From the NCBI GenBank assembly GCA_009733715.1, contig WMKJ01000018.1, forward strand, positions 94,650-158,649: a stretch of 64,000 bases of DNA, in the 5' to 3' direction. Source of the DNA: Herpomyces periplanetae. Lineage: Eukaryota; Ascomycota; Laboulbeniomycetes; Herpomycetales; Herpomycetaceae. Of the stretch, positions 30,071-42,778 are shown in pieces. Under the pieces are notes generated by a model. That model had not been told where the DNA came from and made no database searches. It was given only the letters and a program-made list of their open reading frames with translations. Position 1 is the first letter of the stretch; every line of letters starts with the position of its first letter. The position numbers and the translations under genes were made by a program.

Positions 30071-33014
30071 CTAAGCATGTTGGGATCGTAGTCTTTCCAA
30101 CCTTGCTGTCGTTGCATTAATCAAAGCGGATTCTCGAGAAAGCATACCCATAATCTGAGCCAATTTAGCCTGTCTTGATCGATGGGGCCTTCGAGAATAC
30201 CAACTTGTACTTGAACTGGAGGACGGTGAAGGTGTGTCACTATCAATAGATTGATCTCTCTCATGATAAGATTTGAGTAAAGGAGATGATAAACATGAAT
30301 TCGTCGATGAAGTTAATTCTTTGGCTTGAGACTTTAATAAATCTTTAAGGTGAAATAATCTCGTTATTCTCGATATACATGAATTATCTGGCGCATGTTT
30401 CAATGAAGGGTTGGGTTCAATAAGTCCAAAAGATTGTGCCCATCGATTCACATCAGCAAAAAATAAGCGCTCCTGTTCATTTGGTTCACAACGGTTCAAG
30501 AAAATTAACTTTCGGCTAAGACTTTCTCTCCTTTGTATAAAATTGGCCTGACGTTCAATAATTCTTTTAATTCGCAAGTTAATTTGCGCCTTGCAACTTT
30601 TATCATCGGAATACCCTGAGTGAGTACAAGTATTACCCATTTGAGATGGTGTTTGTTGACTTGATATATCATCCGAACGAACCGTAATATCATCAACATA
30701 TCTGGCCAAGCTACGACATGATTTCAACTGGAAGAGAAATTCCTCTGTAAGCTTCTCACACTGATCAAACAAATCTGCAACCCCAACCTTCAAATTGTGT
30801 GTTTCACGAGAAATTATCCGGTGAACATCCGAGAGCACATCCAACGTTACCAGGCTCAAGGTTAACTCTTCTTTGGAATAATTTTTGTATTTTGCTTCTA
30901 ACCGACAATCAAGAAAATCTCCTAAACAGCTTTCACTCCACAGATTTTTTGATGGCTGAAATATATTCCGGGGTGGAATAATATTTTTACTATGTTTGGT
31001 AATGGCGCTTGCATCATTCGAAGTAGGCAAACTGTTAACATTATCATCGCTTTCAGCGAAAAGATCATCAGGAAACGGCAAGTCTGCTGCAAAAACGGTG
31101 TCTTGTATAATTGCAAAGAGAATGCATCCATAACTCGGGTCAGTTGTCAGGGCACATATGGAAAAGTTGTTTAATCTTTCCTCATGTAATACAGTAGAAG
31201 GTCCGCGCTCCGGAGAAAGGATTTGTCGCAAGTCTGGTTCTGCGGTGTTAATCCAAGCTTCTAAACGTTCCTGCAGTCCACTGGTGGACGTTTCGTTTAA
31301 TTCTTTTTCGAGGCCTTTTAGGCATGTTCGAAATGATACAGCATAAACACCTGTTTCACAAGTTATGTAGAATATATACTTTGAAAGTCGATCAGGCGTG
31401 AAGGTTGGTAAAAATTTAGATATCCGGAAATGATTAGTCGCGTAAGCCAGACAATTGAAATTTATCATGACTAAATCATACTGGTCATTTTCACCATTAC
31501 TATTTTCACTTGCTTCGGCAGCATCATCAATATCTGATGTGTCAGCTGTAGATATAAAGCTGGCAATGACTCCCTGAACGTTTAAAAGTGTATATAAGCA
31601 TCCATTACTTGTTAATAGTAGTACTACATTGGCCGATAATGGGGAAATTTTTTTGTCAGGACTAATATTAATAATATCAGTTTCTGATGCACTTGGTGGT
31701 TCCGTTAAGGGAATGATGGCAATATCCGTTACGTCTGTAGTTACGTCTATATCAGGCTCAGGTATAAATGGACCTTGCAATTGAACGGGAAAATCGGAAG
31801 AGGGAGGTCGAGTAAAAGTGTAGGTAAGTCGAGAACTGGATGGTAGGCCAGTCAAACTTTCTTGGTACTCCAATTGGGAGAACCAAGAGTGAAGCTCTTG
31901 AATATGATTTGAGCTCAAAGTTTCACCTTCACAATACTGAGTAGATTTAATAAAAGCTCTTAGGGATTCAAAAGCAGACGAGGGAAATTGCCATTTACTG
32001 GGTAGTAAAGGGCACAAGGCATAAACGGACCCATTCTTCATTGCAATCCATAGAGTCATGGACGACCAGCAATGGCCTTCGTTAGGAGAGGTAGAACCAA
32101 AAGCAGCAGAGGCAACATCCATGTCAACGGAATCGGGGGAAAAGGCGTATTGCTCTACACTACTGGAAGCTTTCATATCATCATACGTTAAGGGGGAATC
32201 AACAAGGCGGGGAAGATTAATGGTTGATTTAGCCTGGGTAAATGAATCTCGGTTGTAAACATCGAATTCCCAGATATGTAGAATAGCATCAGAAGAGATA
32301 GTGATGAGGCAAGAACTTTTAAATCCCAGAGGATGCCAAAGTAAGGTGCGAAGTTTCAGGTGATCATCTTTTCTGAAGTCCAAGGTAACTCGAAAAGTTT
32401 TTGGACGAATGCATTCTAAGCCATCAAAGGAAATGCGATGAAAGTCCGGCACAACCATAATGTAAAGAGAGTAAGTAGTTAATAATGCCATAAGATTACC
32501 ACTGGGTGACAGAACCATATGATAAATGTCGCCATCTATTCGTGGATCCAAAATCTAATGGAAAGGTGGTTAGAAGAATTGAAAGGAGGGAGTTAAGGAA
32601 AATTAGTAAAGGGTATAATTACTTTACCTTGTAGTGCAAAGGTGTGGGAGAATTAACAGAGTGGCTTTCCCTTAGCGGAGAGCCGATTTTACACTTTCCA
32701 GGAGATCTACTAGTTTTACCTTCACCTGAGATACTCTGTCTGAATATATCAATTGAGCAAGAATCACGTCGAGGCAAAGAATCATCTAATTCCTTAAGCT
32801 GACGTAGGTCAGCCCAGCGGATTTTGCTTCCCACGGCAATGAAGGCTTGATGCTCCCGAAAGACTATACGTTTACACTGAACACCAGCATTGCCAATTTG
32901 GGTATTGGCGTTAGATATACCTTTTTGGTCGTGATCAGAATAGGTCCAAAATAGGTCATGACCAGGTGAATTTTTTCCTAGCCATAGAGGTGTTTGATGG
33001 GTAACACGGGCCAT
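30071..33014 (-). CDS. NUP82: Nucleoporin Nup82/Nup88 family
   Basis: Two exons, 32628-33014 and 30071-32554, encode 956 aa. The single phase-0 intron has donor AAG|GTAAAG and acceptor CCATTAG. Nup82 sits on the cytoplasmic face of the nuclear pore with Nup159 and Nsp1 and supports mRNA export. The N-terminal half is beta-propeller-like (LSPSGNLMALLTTYSLYIM, LRTLLWHPLGFKSSCLITIS, SDAILHIWEFDVYN, MTLWIAMKNGSVYALCPLLP). The C-terminal third is helical and charged (LFDQCEKLTEEFLFQLKSC, IKRIIERQANFIQRRESL), as in the coiled-coil part that binds Nup159/Nsp1. Identification rests on overall architecture and the propeller start; motifs are weak, so confidence is below that for enzymes. Confidence 0.8.
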
Positions 33015-33729
33015 GATGATGACAAATTCGAATCGTACAAGAAAAACAACAGATAATTAAAGTCAATGATACACAATTTTGATGGTATGAAATGTTACAG
33101 CGGTTTAATAGCTGTAGTAAAGAGAAGATGAAAATTGGGTCATAGCGGTTAACCAGAATAAGAGAGAGATAGGATGAGAAGATATGAGGCATAAAAAAGG
33201 TGGATTAGGCAGGTTGAATGAGCATTATGGAGGAAGAAAATGGGGAAAATGGTAGATTAGAATTGAAAGAAAATGAAGAAATGAGGAAACAGAATAAATT
33301 CAAAAGATGCACTAACACTACGAGAAAAAGTAAAAGAAGATTAGAAGAATCAAGGAAAAAAAGAGAAACAAGCGAATTTGAAGAAAAATTCGCGTTGAGT
33401 GTCCGCTTATATAATATAAATGTCACGTGAGTACGAGGCGGGATCGGCACGGGAGCGAGTCGGGGATGAGGTTCGGGTTGCCGAATACAGAAGGGGAAAA
33501 TGGGGGAAAAAAAGGGATTTCTACTCGGGTAGACTAACCATTGATTAAAGGACTGGAATCCAATTACACACAGGATCATAACAGGCTTAAAAGAGAGGGT
33601 AAGTAAAGCTAAACGGGAGGAATAGTCTTAGTATGTAGAGGGAAATTTGAGGGGATTGAATTGGGGAGGAGATAAGACTAAAGCAGGAAAAAGATTACTT
33701 ACACAAAAGACACTGAAATTACATAGAGT
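33015..33729. other. NUP82 promoter and RPL35 3' flank
   Basis: About 700 bp contain only low-complexity, purine-rich ORFs. TCACGTGA is present at 33423-33430. Confidence 0.45.
33423..33430. promoter_or_regulatory. TCACGTGA palindrome upstream of NUP82
   Basis: A perfect TCACGTGA lies 409 bp before the NUP82 ATG. It is a candidate bHLH site, inferred from sequence alone. Confidence 0.3.
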
Positions 33730-34374
33730 TTAGGATGCTTTAACGGCATACAATCTCTTGGGAAAATGCACACGCTTTTTCTTTTCTTTGACGGTTAACC
33801 TTGCAGCATCAGTAGGAGATAACTTCCGCCTAAGAGCACGAGTTTTCTTGGGGCGAAGGTCCAAGGGAATATATTTTTTATTGTTATAAAATAATCGTAA
33901 TTGAGCTCGATGCGTAGCGTTAATTACGGTGCAAACACGAGCGATAGATTTACGGACGTTATGTCTAGAGATGTTACGAAAGCAGAATCGTAAAGTATGA
34001 TGGATAGGTTAGTGGATTTGACGAAAAGGTATTAATAAGAGAATGTGAAATTTGGGGTAAAGTTGAAATTGAAAACAGTTCGACGGTACATTTTCATTAG
34101 TTTTGAACCTCCTCCGGCCGAGACGGCTTGAGTTCTCAAGTTAACAAGCTCTTGGCGTAGTTCCTCGAGCTGTTTTTTAAGTTCATCTTTATCCTTTCCC
34201 CACAGTTGACCGGTTTTAATCTTGGAATCAGACTAGTAGATGGGAAACCAAAATTTGCAACCCATTTCAGTGTGAGTAAGTTGAAGTTAGAAAAGTTTGG
34301 CGGGAAACGTTAGCGATATTAAAGTGAGAAGGTAAAACAGAGTAGAGGATGCGCGAGTGGGGTTAACATACCAT
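33730..34374 (-). CDS. RPL35: 60S ribosomal protein L35 (uL29)
   Basis: Three exons, 34372-34374 (the ATG alone), 34090-34232 and 33730-33964, encode 126 aa. The protein lines the polypeptide exit tunnel and takes part in 27S pre-rRNA processing. Exon 2 gives SDSKIKTGQLWGKDKDELKK, then QLEELRQELVNLRTQAVSAGGGSKL; the joint restores MKI-HNVRKSIARV. Exon 3 continues TVINATHRAQLRLFYNNKKY, IPLDLRPKKTRALRRKLSP and ends RLYAVKAS. Sites: ATG|GTATGT...ACTAG and AAT|GTACCG...TCTAG. An intron immediately after the start codon is typical of fungal ribosomal protein genes. Confidence 0.95.
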
Positions 34375-34962
34375 CTTTTATCGTGTTCGATTAATTGCGT
34401 ATAATTAAATTGAAAATTCAATTTACGAATAGACGTAAAATATGCGTTAAAGTGTCCGATTCACTCCTCGAGAACACGTTACGGATTCAACTCCGATAAT
34501 AAGAGAATCGGTCGGGAGAAAATCGGTGATGTTGCCTTTGCAGAAAATGCTGAAAACCCTTCCTTTTAATTACGAGACATTAATCAACTTGAATCAAATG
34601 TGAACCAGAATCAAATCAACCCTCAAACAAGAAGAAATCCTCCAACTCGAAATGGGATATTTTTTTCTTCAAGTTGTCACTTCGTCGTTCATACTGCACA
34701 GTCAAAATTTTGTGTCGCCCCTCGCTAAACCCCATTACGTAAGCTATCGGAGAAGGGGGTAAGGCAAGTGAGGATGGGAGGTGCGTGTAGGAAGGAGAGC
34801 GGACGACGCAGTGGCGCAGGCGGTGGCGCAGGTGTATAGGCACAGCAATGTGCGTTTTGGTCGATACGGGCAGATGTATACGCTCAAAAATCTAGGCCAT
34901 TTGCGCTCTCTTAATTTTCTCTCTCTCTCTGCCTTTTTCCCTCCCTTTCCTTCTCTTTCAAT
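34375..34962. other. RPL35 promoter and CBP20 3' flank
   Basis: About 590 bp without a recognised gene. The minus-strand ORF at 34616-34843 has no domain. A CT-rich run lies near 34910-34960. Confidence 0.45.
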
Positions 34963-35789
34963 CTAATGAACTTCCTCTCCCATTGCCCTTCCATACCCTC
35001 CACGTCCAGGGTCAAACTCTTCTCGATACTCATCGCGAACTTGTCCCCCCGATTTCCCTCGACTTATAACAATTTACCGGTTAACTTGTACCAATATCCA
35101 ACCTTCTACTCATTGTATACATTCTCACTTACCCGTATTGTCGACCTTCTTGAAAACCTTCATCTAAATCCGTACGTATAATGCGCTCATCCAATTTTGT
35201 CCCCCCAATATACTTCATACAATCTAGCGCATCTTGATGATTATAATATTCCACAAAGCAAAAACCACACGGTGTTTTACTAAATCGATCAAGTCCCATC
35301 ACAAGTCGCTTAATCTCACCACATCTAACCTTACTGTCAGCTTTCAATCACTCTTGAAACGTCGTCGCAAATGCATATCCCATGCACAGGAACTCATACA
35401 CTTACTTTGAAAATAATTCGTGAATTTGTTCCTCCGTCGTAAAAAATGATCTAATCACCCCTTTACATTAACGCCTACTAATTCACTGTACACGATGAAT
35501 TCTCTGGGTTAAATTCTCCCCACCTAACTTACAGATTTCCAACGTAAAGTGTGGTAGCATCCTTAAGTTTATCCTCTAGTTCAATTACCTTATCGACAAC
35601 TTTTCCATTAGCTTCTGATCCTTGGTCCGATCTACGATGTCTTTGTCGTCGCATCTGTAAATTCATCATATTAACACCCGTTAAATTTTCCTTAATCAAC
35701 GTGTCATTTAGCACGTTAAATACCTTATTGGCCGTATACGAACTTGGTTTATCCAACCGATCTACCGTCCTAAAGTTTTGTGATGCCAT
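34963..35789 (-). CDS. CBC2: Nuclear cap-binding complex small subunit (CBP20/Cbc2)
   Basis: Five exons, 35724-35789, 35533-35654, 35406-35450, 35133-35324 and 34963-35062, encode 174 aa. The protein binds the m7G cap of nuclear RNA together with CBP80. The N-terminus [12 protein letters not shown] leads to [13 protein letters not shown] (RNP2), joined to [45 protein letters not shown] (RNP1), then [40 protein letters not shown] and a Gly/Arg-rich tail. Cap-contacting residues of the family (Tyr in the N-arm, RTD, the [12 protein letters not shown] loop) are present. The first intron is 69 nt, a multiple of three with no stop, so retention would add 23 codons; its GTATTT...TTACAG borders and family length argue it is spliced. 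The ATG at 35789 was preferred over an in-frame upstream codon. Confidence 0.93.
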
Positions 35790-36307
35790 ACCGAAATACT
35801 TCTTGCTTGATCTCCCTTGACAATAATCTCTCAACGCAAAAATATCTTCGTATAAACTCCTTGACCACTTTGTTTGACGATTTTGTAAAACTTTTACCCT
35901 TTACGGGCTGGCTCCTCCGTTCACTGGCTCATTCACGCCCGCGGCCGCGCCAATTTCCTTGCTGCCGCCCATCCTTTCCGCTTACTTAATACGGCGTTGG
36001 AATTCCCCGTTTTGGAGAAATGGGAAAAATGCGGGCGATTTATTGGGAAATTTGGACGATGAATTTAATAATGAAGAATTTTCACCTTTGCTCATTTCAT
36101 CGACTTTAGTGCATACAATGTCAAGTTGGCCTGAGATTTATGTTTACTCGATATTTGTAAAGTTAACCTAATTTCATTATTCCACTAAACTGATCCCGTA
36201 CTATACTCTACACTTCATATTCATTCTACGTGGAAATTCCCTCTTTACACTAAATTACCCGAATAATTCAATTCAACGGTTTATAAAACTTAAAGTACAC
36301 TCTAAAT
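35790..36307. other. Divergent promoter CBP20 / APC11
   Basis: About 520 bp with no recognised gene. It includes a GC-rich GCGGCCGC at about 35940. Confidence 0.5.
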
Positions 36308-36756
36308 ATGCGTCTCATTGTACATAACTGGAATTCGGTTGCGGCTTGGAAATGGGCCATGCCAGATAATGATGTTTGTGGAATTTGTCGAAACCCCTAC
36401 GATAGCACATGTTCCAAGTGTAAATTCCCCGGTGATGATTGTCCCTTGCGTAAGTATAATGAATATACTTTAATCTTACCTTGCTTTAACTCCTCATCGG
36501 GTATATAGTAATGGGCGAATGTAATCACTCATTCCACATGGTTAGCAATATAATTATTTCTTCACTATAATTCAGGACTAATCATCCTGGCTATTAAGCA
36601 CTGTATAGAGGCTTGGGTACGACAAGAATCGTCAAAAGAAAGATGTCCCATGTGCCGTCAGGGTAAGTATTCTACATTTCTTCTCCCTTGCTGCTCATCT
36701 ATATTCTTCTACTAATCTAAATAGTTTGGTCAACTAAAACTACCCAGCCTACATAA
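36308..36756 (+). CDS. APC11: Anaphase-promoting complex RING subunit Apc11
   Basis: Four exons, 36308-36449, 36509-36540, 36599-36662 and 36725-36756, encode 89 aa. Apc11 is the RING-H2 catalytic subunit of the APC/C E3 ligase. It reads RLIVHNWNSVAAWKWAMP, DNDVCGICRNPYDSTC, SKCKFPGDDCPL-LMGECN, HSFHM-HCIEAWVRQE and RCPMCRQ-VWSTKTTQPT. All zinc ligands are present: the CGIC pair, the CSKC cluster, CxHxFHxxC and CPMC. Splice sites are GTAAGT...ATATAG, GTTAGC...TTAAG and GTAAGT...AAATAG. The size matches the family (about 84-95 aa). The last few residues after CRQ diverge from the usual FEW ending but keep a Trp. Confidence 0.95.
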
Positions 36757-37568
36757 ATAGTACAACTGCATTGGATTATGACATGGGGTTAATCATGCTG
36801 AAATTAACTTAAACAAATCCATTACTGCTCCTGATGTTAATATCCAACCTGAACACTCGCTGGTAATCTAACGTACTACATTGGCAAAAACGAATAAAAA
36901 GATTTCAATTATCTATGCTTATTTCGCGGTGTCATCCATCGCGTTATTTCGGCTTGGGCGAAACAAGAATATTTTCCGAATCCAGGGAATTATCGATAAT
37001 AGTTAGTCGAACCTTTTTCGTGCGGGGAAGTTTTTCAGTACGGGATTCCGTAATCCGGGGTAATGTAGATTTAATGGTACGCTTAACACCACCAGAGTTT
37101 CCAACTAGAGCTCGGTGCTTACAGTAAATAGAATCAGTTTCACCCGCTCCGACTATTGAACTAATTATAACACCAATAAATGTTAGAGCTTGTTTTTCAA
37201 CGGTATCACATTTCAAAGGAACTAACAGAAGCCCTGACGGTAGGTGTGTAAAAAAAAACTGTTATAAACATGCTGGTGACAGTTTTACAAGGTTAAAAAG
37301 AAATTAAAGTTTGTGCGAAAAATAAACCAACACATCATTAACTTGGTCCATGGTGGTGTCATGCCAAAAAAAAGTCCAATTTAGCTTTGGAAAATTTCAT
37401 GATCAAAATTGTGTACATGGTAAAATGTCTCGTAAACGTTTAAAAGTAGACCAGAATGTATGCAAACAACTGGTTCCTTCGATGATATTCACTGCAAATA
37501 TCACAAGTACACGCACATACAAAATGAAACATAAACTGCAATAATGCTTGAGCAAGATGAATGCTTAC
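36757..37568. other. APC11 3' side and unresolved kinesin-5 3' end
   Basis: The kinesin gene splices out at 37568 with phase 2. Two acceptors fit that phase: 37491 (adds SEYHRRNQLFAYILVYF, then stop) and 37241 (adds RASVSSFEM, then stop). A separate minus-strand open frame at 36944-37240 reads GGVKRTIKSTLPRI, EKLPRTKKVRLTIIDN and ends ILVSPKPK. It looks coding in composition (basic, Ser/Thr-rich) but does not join the kinesin exon in phase in any way I could find. Nothing else was recognised. Confidence 0.35.
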
Positions 37569-40500
37569 CTTGTTACGCGGCTTTCTGAGTTACCAGTTTG
37601 ACCGACCACATTCACATCAAGTTCTTTAAGACTCCCAGAGCTCACCCCTCCTAAGGCATTATTAGAGCCAAGGGAATTCGTAGACGGCTTTTTAAAGGGA
37701 ACAACAGGAGATTCCATACTGCTTGTATTAAACTCCGTGGGTAAACTCAAATGAGATTTTTGTGCAGTGGAAATATCATCTTGAAATATTTTAGCATCTT
37801 TAGAGTTACCCTCAAGGCTATTTATGCTGGGAAGTGAGGAATCTGCTGTTGATAACATCTGGTTAAACTGGGTATTTATATTAACGTATGGTGAAGACCT
37901 GTGATCTCTCATTCGACCCAAGAGAGTTTCTCTTGGTAAAGTTCGTGGTACATGTAAAGAGCTAACGTCAAAACTATCGTGCGTCGGTGAAGACCCTGTC
38001 GCTTCTATATCATTTAACTGAGCATCGTGGAATGATTTTTCGAGCAATGAACTTCGAATTCCCTGTAATGAACTTTGTATAGCATCATCAGTACCAAGTT
38101 GAGATAGCGATTTAATTAGCATTGATTCACTCGAATGTATGCTTTGACCCAAGGAATTCAAGTTTGACTGCGTAGACGATATATGTGAATTAAAGCTAGA
38201 TCCCGTCAATTTCGCCGTTTGCGCAAGCTGGCTTAAAGAATTCGTGTGGGTAGTATGATAAGACGTATTGCAATGCGTAATACGCTGAAATATATCATCA
38301 AGAGAGGTTAATTGTGTATTCATATACTCTCTCTGATTATTGACTATATCCATAGTGGATTCATGAATCGAATTTGTACTCGATTCAAGAGATCGTGTTA
38401 ACTGAAGTACTGATTTAACATCACAACTAATCAACTTATCACAATAATCTCTTGATTCATTTAAAACCCGTTCAAAATCCGCCGATTTATCATTCCACAG
38501 CTGAATCCCCTTCGCGTAACGTTCATGATAACTTTCATAATCCCCATGACACACATTCACATTATCGTGAACGTTCTGAAGATAGTTGGCTAACCTCTTC
38601 TCACGAGAATCCCACTGGCGTGAAATCAATTGATTAAGTTGATCAATTAATATCTTCTTATCCTCCAACGCCCGCGCCGATTCATTTTGTACAAGCGATT
38701 CAACATCCCCCTCATACGATCGAGTTTGCTGAATTAATCGCTCATTTGCTTGAACAAGATCGTCATGAAGACTCTTGACAAGGTTAGCCTGTTGGGCATA
38801 TGATGAATATATATTATCAAAAATTCCCTTTAAATTGTGCTCAAATTGAGCATACGAAGACTGTAATGTTCTGTTCAATGTTTCAATATCGTTTTGAACG
38901 TCACGGGAAATCTTTTCTGCTGCGAATGTTAGTTGGCTTAATCCCTGTTCAATTTCTGTGTTTGTTCGATCTTTTAAGCATTTAACCTCTTCAAGTACCA
39001 AACTTATACCATTATGAGATTCGTCAGTTTGCTCACTTGCATCTCGAATCAACTGATTAAGAGATCCATTTGTCTGTTTGAATTTTGCCTTTGTAGCATC
39101 TAATCCTTCAATATACTTGCTAATAAGCCCATTCACCTTTTCCGATAAATTCCCTAATAAGTTCACATGGTCCTCTTTAACGGCTAACAAAGACGATTCA
39201 ATTTTCCGGGTATTATCATCGATTAACTCACGAGCTTCACTCCATACTGCTGAATTGGCTTGATTTACTTCGACACTCTTGTTGAGTCTTCCCGTTAATT
39301 CTTTTATTTCACCCTTTGCTTTAACCAGCATTTCCTTCAACGATTCGTTTGCAGTTGCTAATGCATCTTCTGTGTCCTTGTGAGCAAAACTAATCATTTT
39401 CTCTTCGTTCAGTGACCGTCTAGTTTGCTCTAAAAGTCCTTCGTTGGCTCTAAGAAGTGTTTTGACATTGTCCAGGCTTATCTTACTAGTTTCATGTTCC
39501 CTTTTCAATCCGTTGTAGTTTTTCGTAAGGCTAAATAGCTCTTGAACTTTGTTGCGCAAATTAATTTCAAGTGTCCCAATCTTGTCTCGCTGCTCTTCAC
39601 ACAGAATTCTTCTTGATTCACTTTCAGCGACAATTTCTTCGTAGCCTTCCGTAGTTAAATAAACTCCATTTTTTTGACGTGTAGCAACTAGCTCACTTTT
39701 CAATTTCTCAATTTCCATAGTGAACTCCCTAAGTAATGTTTTTTTTGACAGAGCTTGATTAACCTGTGGAGTGTTTCGTATATTTTTTGCTCGAAATGCA
39801 TAATCTAATGTCGAAATTGTTTCTTCTAAATTACTCCGTGCTGGGGATAATGTTGCGATAATACACGTTTTCGTTTGGCCACCCAGTGAATCTTGCAGCA
39901 ATCGTGTTAGCTTTGATTCCCGGTACGGAACATGATTGCTCTTCTCGACTAGAGCATTTATTACTCTGCCAAGTGTGAGTAAGCTTTTGTTGATAAGACC
40001 TGCTTCAGCAGCCCGTTTATTCTCGGCACCACTTCGCTGGATATTCTCACTACCGGCTAAGTCTACCAAATTCAACTTCCCAATGCTCAAAAAATCTTCA
40101 CCGTGTACCATGGGTCGCTTCATATAAACGGTAATTGCAAAAATTGTATGACTTCTTGAGCTCAAATCATTACACTTTGTCGCAGCAACCTGTCGTTTAT
40201 GACTTCCTTCACGTAAGAGTTTAATACCTTTTGATGCATTCTCAATGAACTTTTCCTCCATTCCCTGTACCATTGTGGTACTCTGCTGTCCGCGTTGACT
40301 TTTTTCATCATAAATTTTCAAGCGTACGTTTTCCTCAACCGAGAGTAAGTCTCGCAATTCTTCATTATAAAGCTCAATGAAGGAACATTTAACAGATTTT
40401 TCACCTTCTTCACTTTCAAGTCGATTGAATAATGAGTGGAGGACACGGGGTATGATTCCAGCATCGTCTGATAATGGTAAAAGATCGGAAATATCGCCCG

Positions 40501-41154
40501 TCATGGTATAGGTCTTACCCGTGCCCGTCTGACCGTAAGCAAACACAGTACAGTTAAAGCCAGATAATGTCTAACAAGGTATTGAAGTTAGCTTCACCTT
40601 CCTTGCGCGTGTACACCGGATCTGAGCAAATGCGTCCAAAATTAGATAAGTGCGGCAGATGTGAAACTTACCTCTTCGAGAATCGGAGCGACAACTTCAT
40701 CATATATCATGATCTGATCGGCAGCCGGGGAAAAAACTTTATCAAAAACATAGGTTTTATTACTTAGAGCGTTAGGACCCATTGATAATTCGACAGTTTT
40801 CCCTTTAATGCCATCCGTAGAGACGACAACACCACTGTTTTCCTTAATTTCTCGTTCATTACGCCCACGACAGCGCACGACGACGGTAATGTTTGTTTCG
40901 CGGGCTTCACCAGAAAGGGACTGATCTGCACTTTTACTGTTAATCCGAGGAGATTTACAACTGGTACCGGTTTGTGAAGTTGAGGCAGTAGAATTAGCTG
41001 GGGATAATCGACCGGTGGCAGCAGCGGACATAGCGGAGCTAATACTGGTACCCGCAACACCACCAGTACCGCTTGAATTGGGAAGCCTTGACAATGAAGA
41101 GCCAGGGCGATTTAGCGAAGGATTTCGCCCCGATACTTGACGTTTACTCGTCAT
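37569..41154 (-). CDS. Kinesin-5 (BimC/Cut7/Eg5 family) spindle motor
   Basis: At least two exons, 40672-41154 and 37569-40570, plus a short unresolved 3' exon, encode about 1170 aa. Kinesin-5 forms bipolar tetramers that slide spindle microtubules apart. A Ser/Gly-rich N-tail precedes the motor (TNITVVVRCRGRNEREI). The motor then reads FAYGQTGTGKTYTMTG (P-loop), NDLSSRSHTIFAI (switch I), LVDLAGSENIQRSGAENKRA (switch II) and HVPYRESKLTRLLQDSLGG. The neck NTPQVNQALSKK follows, then long helical stalk segments. The tail contains VPRTLPRETLLGRMRDHRSS and LKELDVNVVG. The intron is GAG|GTAAGT...TGTTAG with phase 0. The last exon ends ACAAG|GTAAGC with phase 2, so a terminal exon follows (see 36757-37568). 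No perfect BimC box with Cdk-site Thr was seen in exon 2. Confidence 0.92.
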
Positions 41155-42778
41155 AGCTGATAGTAATAAGGTTTTGATAAATCTTCAAAAAAAACCTTGC
41201 CGATACCAGGTTAAAAAGTCCGCGTGAGGGTTTGGTATATTTTTGAAAGGATAAGGAGGTAGTGACAGTGGTAACCTATTTCCGAATAGTATTTTAACTT
41301 GGTTTGGCTAGATTAAAACTCCCTGAAAAAGGCGTTCGAAAACCAAAATCCGGATAAAAAGACCTGGGTTGTGATCAGTCTAAATAAATTAGATCCATGG
41401 AAAAATACAAAATAAGAAGTGGATTGTTCAAGAGAAATGTTGCCTGATGCTAGCATCAATTCACACCTTCACCTAAGTGTGTATGCTGAAAGAATATGTT
41501 ATCAAGATAAAATAATCGCTCACCATGATAAAAGCGATTTCACGATGTGTTTTGTTTAACTATGCGCAGACGTAAAACCGAAAAGTTGTTTGAACAGTCA
41601 ATGCCACAGATAATGCTATTGCTGCGACATAAAAACCACACGAATAAGAACAAAAATCCAGCTTGTCCACCCCCCAATTTGTTTACATCGTCCCATTCAC
41701 GCCACAATCCACCTGCATAAACATCCGCCCCCTGGCCCGGAACTATTAAATTCCGAGCTGACTAATAGTGGCATGTGCGGTTAAAAGGAATTTTGACCCA
41801 TGGTTTAGCAATGGAAGAAACGAGTGTGTCATAAAGGTGTACAATTTGTATTAGAATGAGAAATTATTAGGTTACTAGATTTAGTGGTGTGTACTCACAA
41901 GAAATATTCTTAACACTAGTAAATTTAGTTAAGTACGAGAACAAAAAAAATTTTCTGCCCTTAAGAACTTTCGAAAACAAATCCTGAATGTCGTTAAACC
42001 CTGCAAAATTTCCCTCGCTTCCCCTCTAATCATTCCTACTGTGGCTTAGTCATCCTTGTTCTGGGTTTCCCAAAGCGGCGGATAATTAGTAAGGATTGAG
42101 TATACGTAGGTTTTGCTTAATAATGGAGAGGGTGCTAAGGTTTGGTTAGTTAAGACGGGTTAGATTAGGATAAAAAGGTATGGGTAGCATGCACAGCAGT
42201 GGGTAGTTTAATTTACTAAATTAGTTACAAAATCTTTACCCACTATACATTTCCAAACTACTTTCAATACTCTAGATGGTATCATTTCTTCTCCTCTTCT
42301 TTTCTTATAAAGGTTAAATTAATTCGCAATAACCGGTTTTCCCCGCAGATTTTAATGTCTCGGACTCTCCATATCGCGCAATCAATTAAACAAGGTTTCT
42401 ATCAAGTCTGACACGATGCGCTCCAGGAATAACATTTTATCCGATGGTTTAGTTCGAAATTGCGGGAATTTTATACATTTTTCTTATACACTTAATTTTT
42501 AAACAAGTTAATAAATTGCTCGTTGACGATTTAATCATGGTAAAAAGTTCATCATGAAATTCGTCTTTTACTATTTTCATACGCGGTTTTTTTTATTCAT
42601 CATTTTTCTAAATTTATTGAAGTTTATCTCATTCACCTTTACTAAAACTAGCATACGGAAGTTTTGGTATGACTTTTATCTATCTTGTCCAGTATAACTT
42701 ATATTTCATTATACTTAATTACGCGCACCCTCGCATTTTATTCACTTTTAATACTATTATAATATCATCTCGGTCTCA
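41155..42778. other. Long divergent promoter kinesin-5 / apyrase
   Basis: 1.6 kb without a recognisable ORF, RNA gene or repeat. AT content rises toward the apyrase start, with pyrimidine-rich runs near 42280-42310. Confidence 0.5.

Noticed and set aside
33205-33579. Minus-strand ORF rich in Phe/Leu/Ser
   Set aside because: Reflects a purine-rich + strand; no start context, splice partner or domain.
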